Of a stretch of DNA of 5,382 bases, positions 4,950 to 5,382 are shown in pieces. Within the stretch, counting starts at the first letter, position 1. Every line of letters begins with the position of its first letter. The notes beneath the pieces were generated by a model. That model saw only the letters and a program-made list of their open reading frames with translations, made no database searches and was not told where the DNA came from. Location of the stretch: NCBI GenBank assembly GCA_001603335.1, contig LUYR01000589.1, forward strand, positions 1 through 5,382. Reading direction: 5' to 3'. The position numbers were made by a program, and so were the translations under genes. The stretch is from Rhodospirillales bacterium Alpha_05 (GTDB lineage Bacteria > Pseudomonadota > Alphaproteobacteria > Rhodospirillales > Rhodospirillaceae).

Positions 4950-5382
4950 ATGTGGCGTTACGTGACGGCGGCCCCGGGCAATGTCCGCGGCACCTTGTGG
5001 ATGGCGTTGGCCGCCCTGGTCTTCGCGATGATGAATGCGCTGATCCGCGATCTCGGCGCGGACCTGCACGGCTTCGAGATCGCGTTCTTCCGTTCGGTGT
5101 TCGGCCTGATGTTCCTGGTGCCGATGATCGCCTCGTCGGGCGGCCTCAAGGTACTCAAGACCGCCAAGCCGAAGCTCCACGTTCTCCGCGCGATCTGCGG
5201 CGCGACGACCATGCTCTTGAGCTTCTACGCCTTCACCCGGCTGCCGCTCGCCAACGCCACCACCCTCACCTTCAGCCAGCCGCTGTTCCTCCTCGCGCTC
5301 GCACCGTTCCTCCTCGGCGAGACCGTCGGCTGGCACCGCCGCATCGCGGCGGCGGTGGGCTTCGGCGGCGTACTGATCGCGG
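4950..5382 (+). CDS. EamA/DMT-family membrane transporter, N-terminal part (3' truncated)
   Basis: Inner-membrane transporter of the drug/metabolite superfamily. It is open to the window edge, with 144 residues visible of the usual 290 or so. Translation shows hydrophobic helices at about 13-33, 41-62, 76-96, 102-122 and from 129 onward. They carry the first EamA repeat signature: IAFFRSVFGLMFLVP (44-58), LRAICGATTMLLSFYAF (79-95), LPLANATTLTFSQPLF (98-113), then the LGETVGWHRR helix end and GFGGVLIA. Family members export amino acids, metabolites or drugs; the substrate cannot be read here. The ATG at 4950 is the first start after an in-frame stop at 4911 and has only a weak GGA 9 nt upstream, so translation may be modest. 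It follows the LysR gene on the same strand and may be co-transcribed or regulated by it. Confidence 0.88.
   Translation, partial: MWRYVTAAPGNVRGTLWMALAALVFAMMNALIRDLGADLHGFEIAFFRSVFGLMFLVPMIASSGGLKVLKTAKPKLHVLRAICGATTMLLSFYAFTRLPLANATTLTFSQPLFLLALAPFLLGETVGWHRRIAAAVGFGGVLIA

Noticed and set aside
4521..5336. Long minus-strand frame across the end of the LysR gene and the transporter
   Set aside because: Composition is charged and repetitive (Glu/Arg/Gly), while the plus strand encodes an EamA protein with correct helices and signatures.
1..5382. Search for mobile elements, CRISPR arrays, tRNA/rRNA genes and phage attachment sites
   Set aside because: No transposase, terminal inverted repeats, spaced direct-repeat array or cloverleaf-like sequence was seen. 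Composition and codon bias are uniform across the genes, which argues against a recent insertion.

Overview
This looks like an ordinary stretch of chromosome from a GC-rich Gram-negative bacterium, most likely an alphaproteobacterium and possibly one of the Rhodospirillales (lineage is inference). The pointers are an LPS-heptose enzyme, a Cache-type chemoreceptor with an alphaproteobacterial-style Ala/Glu-rich signalling helix, an IalB-family periplasmic protein, a DUF1127 micro-protein and a GcvA-like LysR regulator. Coding regions are strongly biased to G/C at third codon positions, and this produces very long antisense shadow frames.

Layout, left to right: (1) the 3' end of hldE (+), covering the end of the sugar-kinase domain and the whole adenylyltransferase domain; (2) a 327-bp non-coding gap with three short dyads but no convincing promoter; (3) a complete methyl-accepting chemotaxis protein (+, start chosen at 923), followed by a clear intrinsic terminator; (4) a convergent ialB-like gene (-) encoding a secreted 174-residue protein; (5) about 195 bp of its upstream region, with a possible promoter and two dyads; (6) a strong minus-strand terminator closing the transcript of a 61-residue DUF1127 gene (-), with about 115 nt of 3' untranslated sequence before the hairpin; (7) a 127-bp divergent regulatory region between the DUF1127 gene and a LysR gene (+), where two sigma70-like promoters interleave and a perfect T-N11-A dyad sits just before the LysR ribosome binding site; (8) the LysR gene; (9) a 94-bp spacer with two mutually exclusive hairpins and a third GC-rich hairpin; (10) the 5' part of an EamA/DMT-family transporter gene (+), cut by the window end.

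The genes do not form one pathway. They fall into separate transcription units: LPS core synthesis, chemotaxis, an envelope protein, and a LysR-centred group that may control the divergent DUF1127 gene and/or the downstream exporter. I see no mobile element, CRISPR array, tRNA, rRNA or unknown multigene system. The most interesting signals are regulatory: the interleaved divergent promoters with a LysR-type box, the long structured DUF1127 3' UTR, and the alternative hairpins before the transporter.
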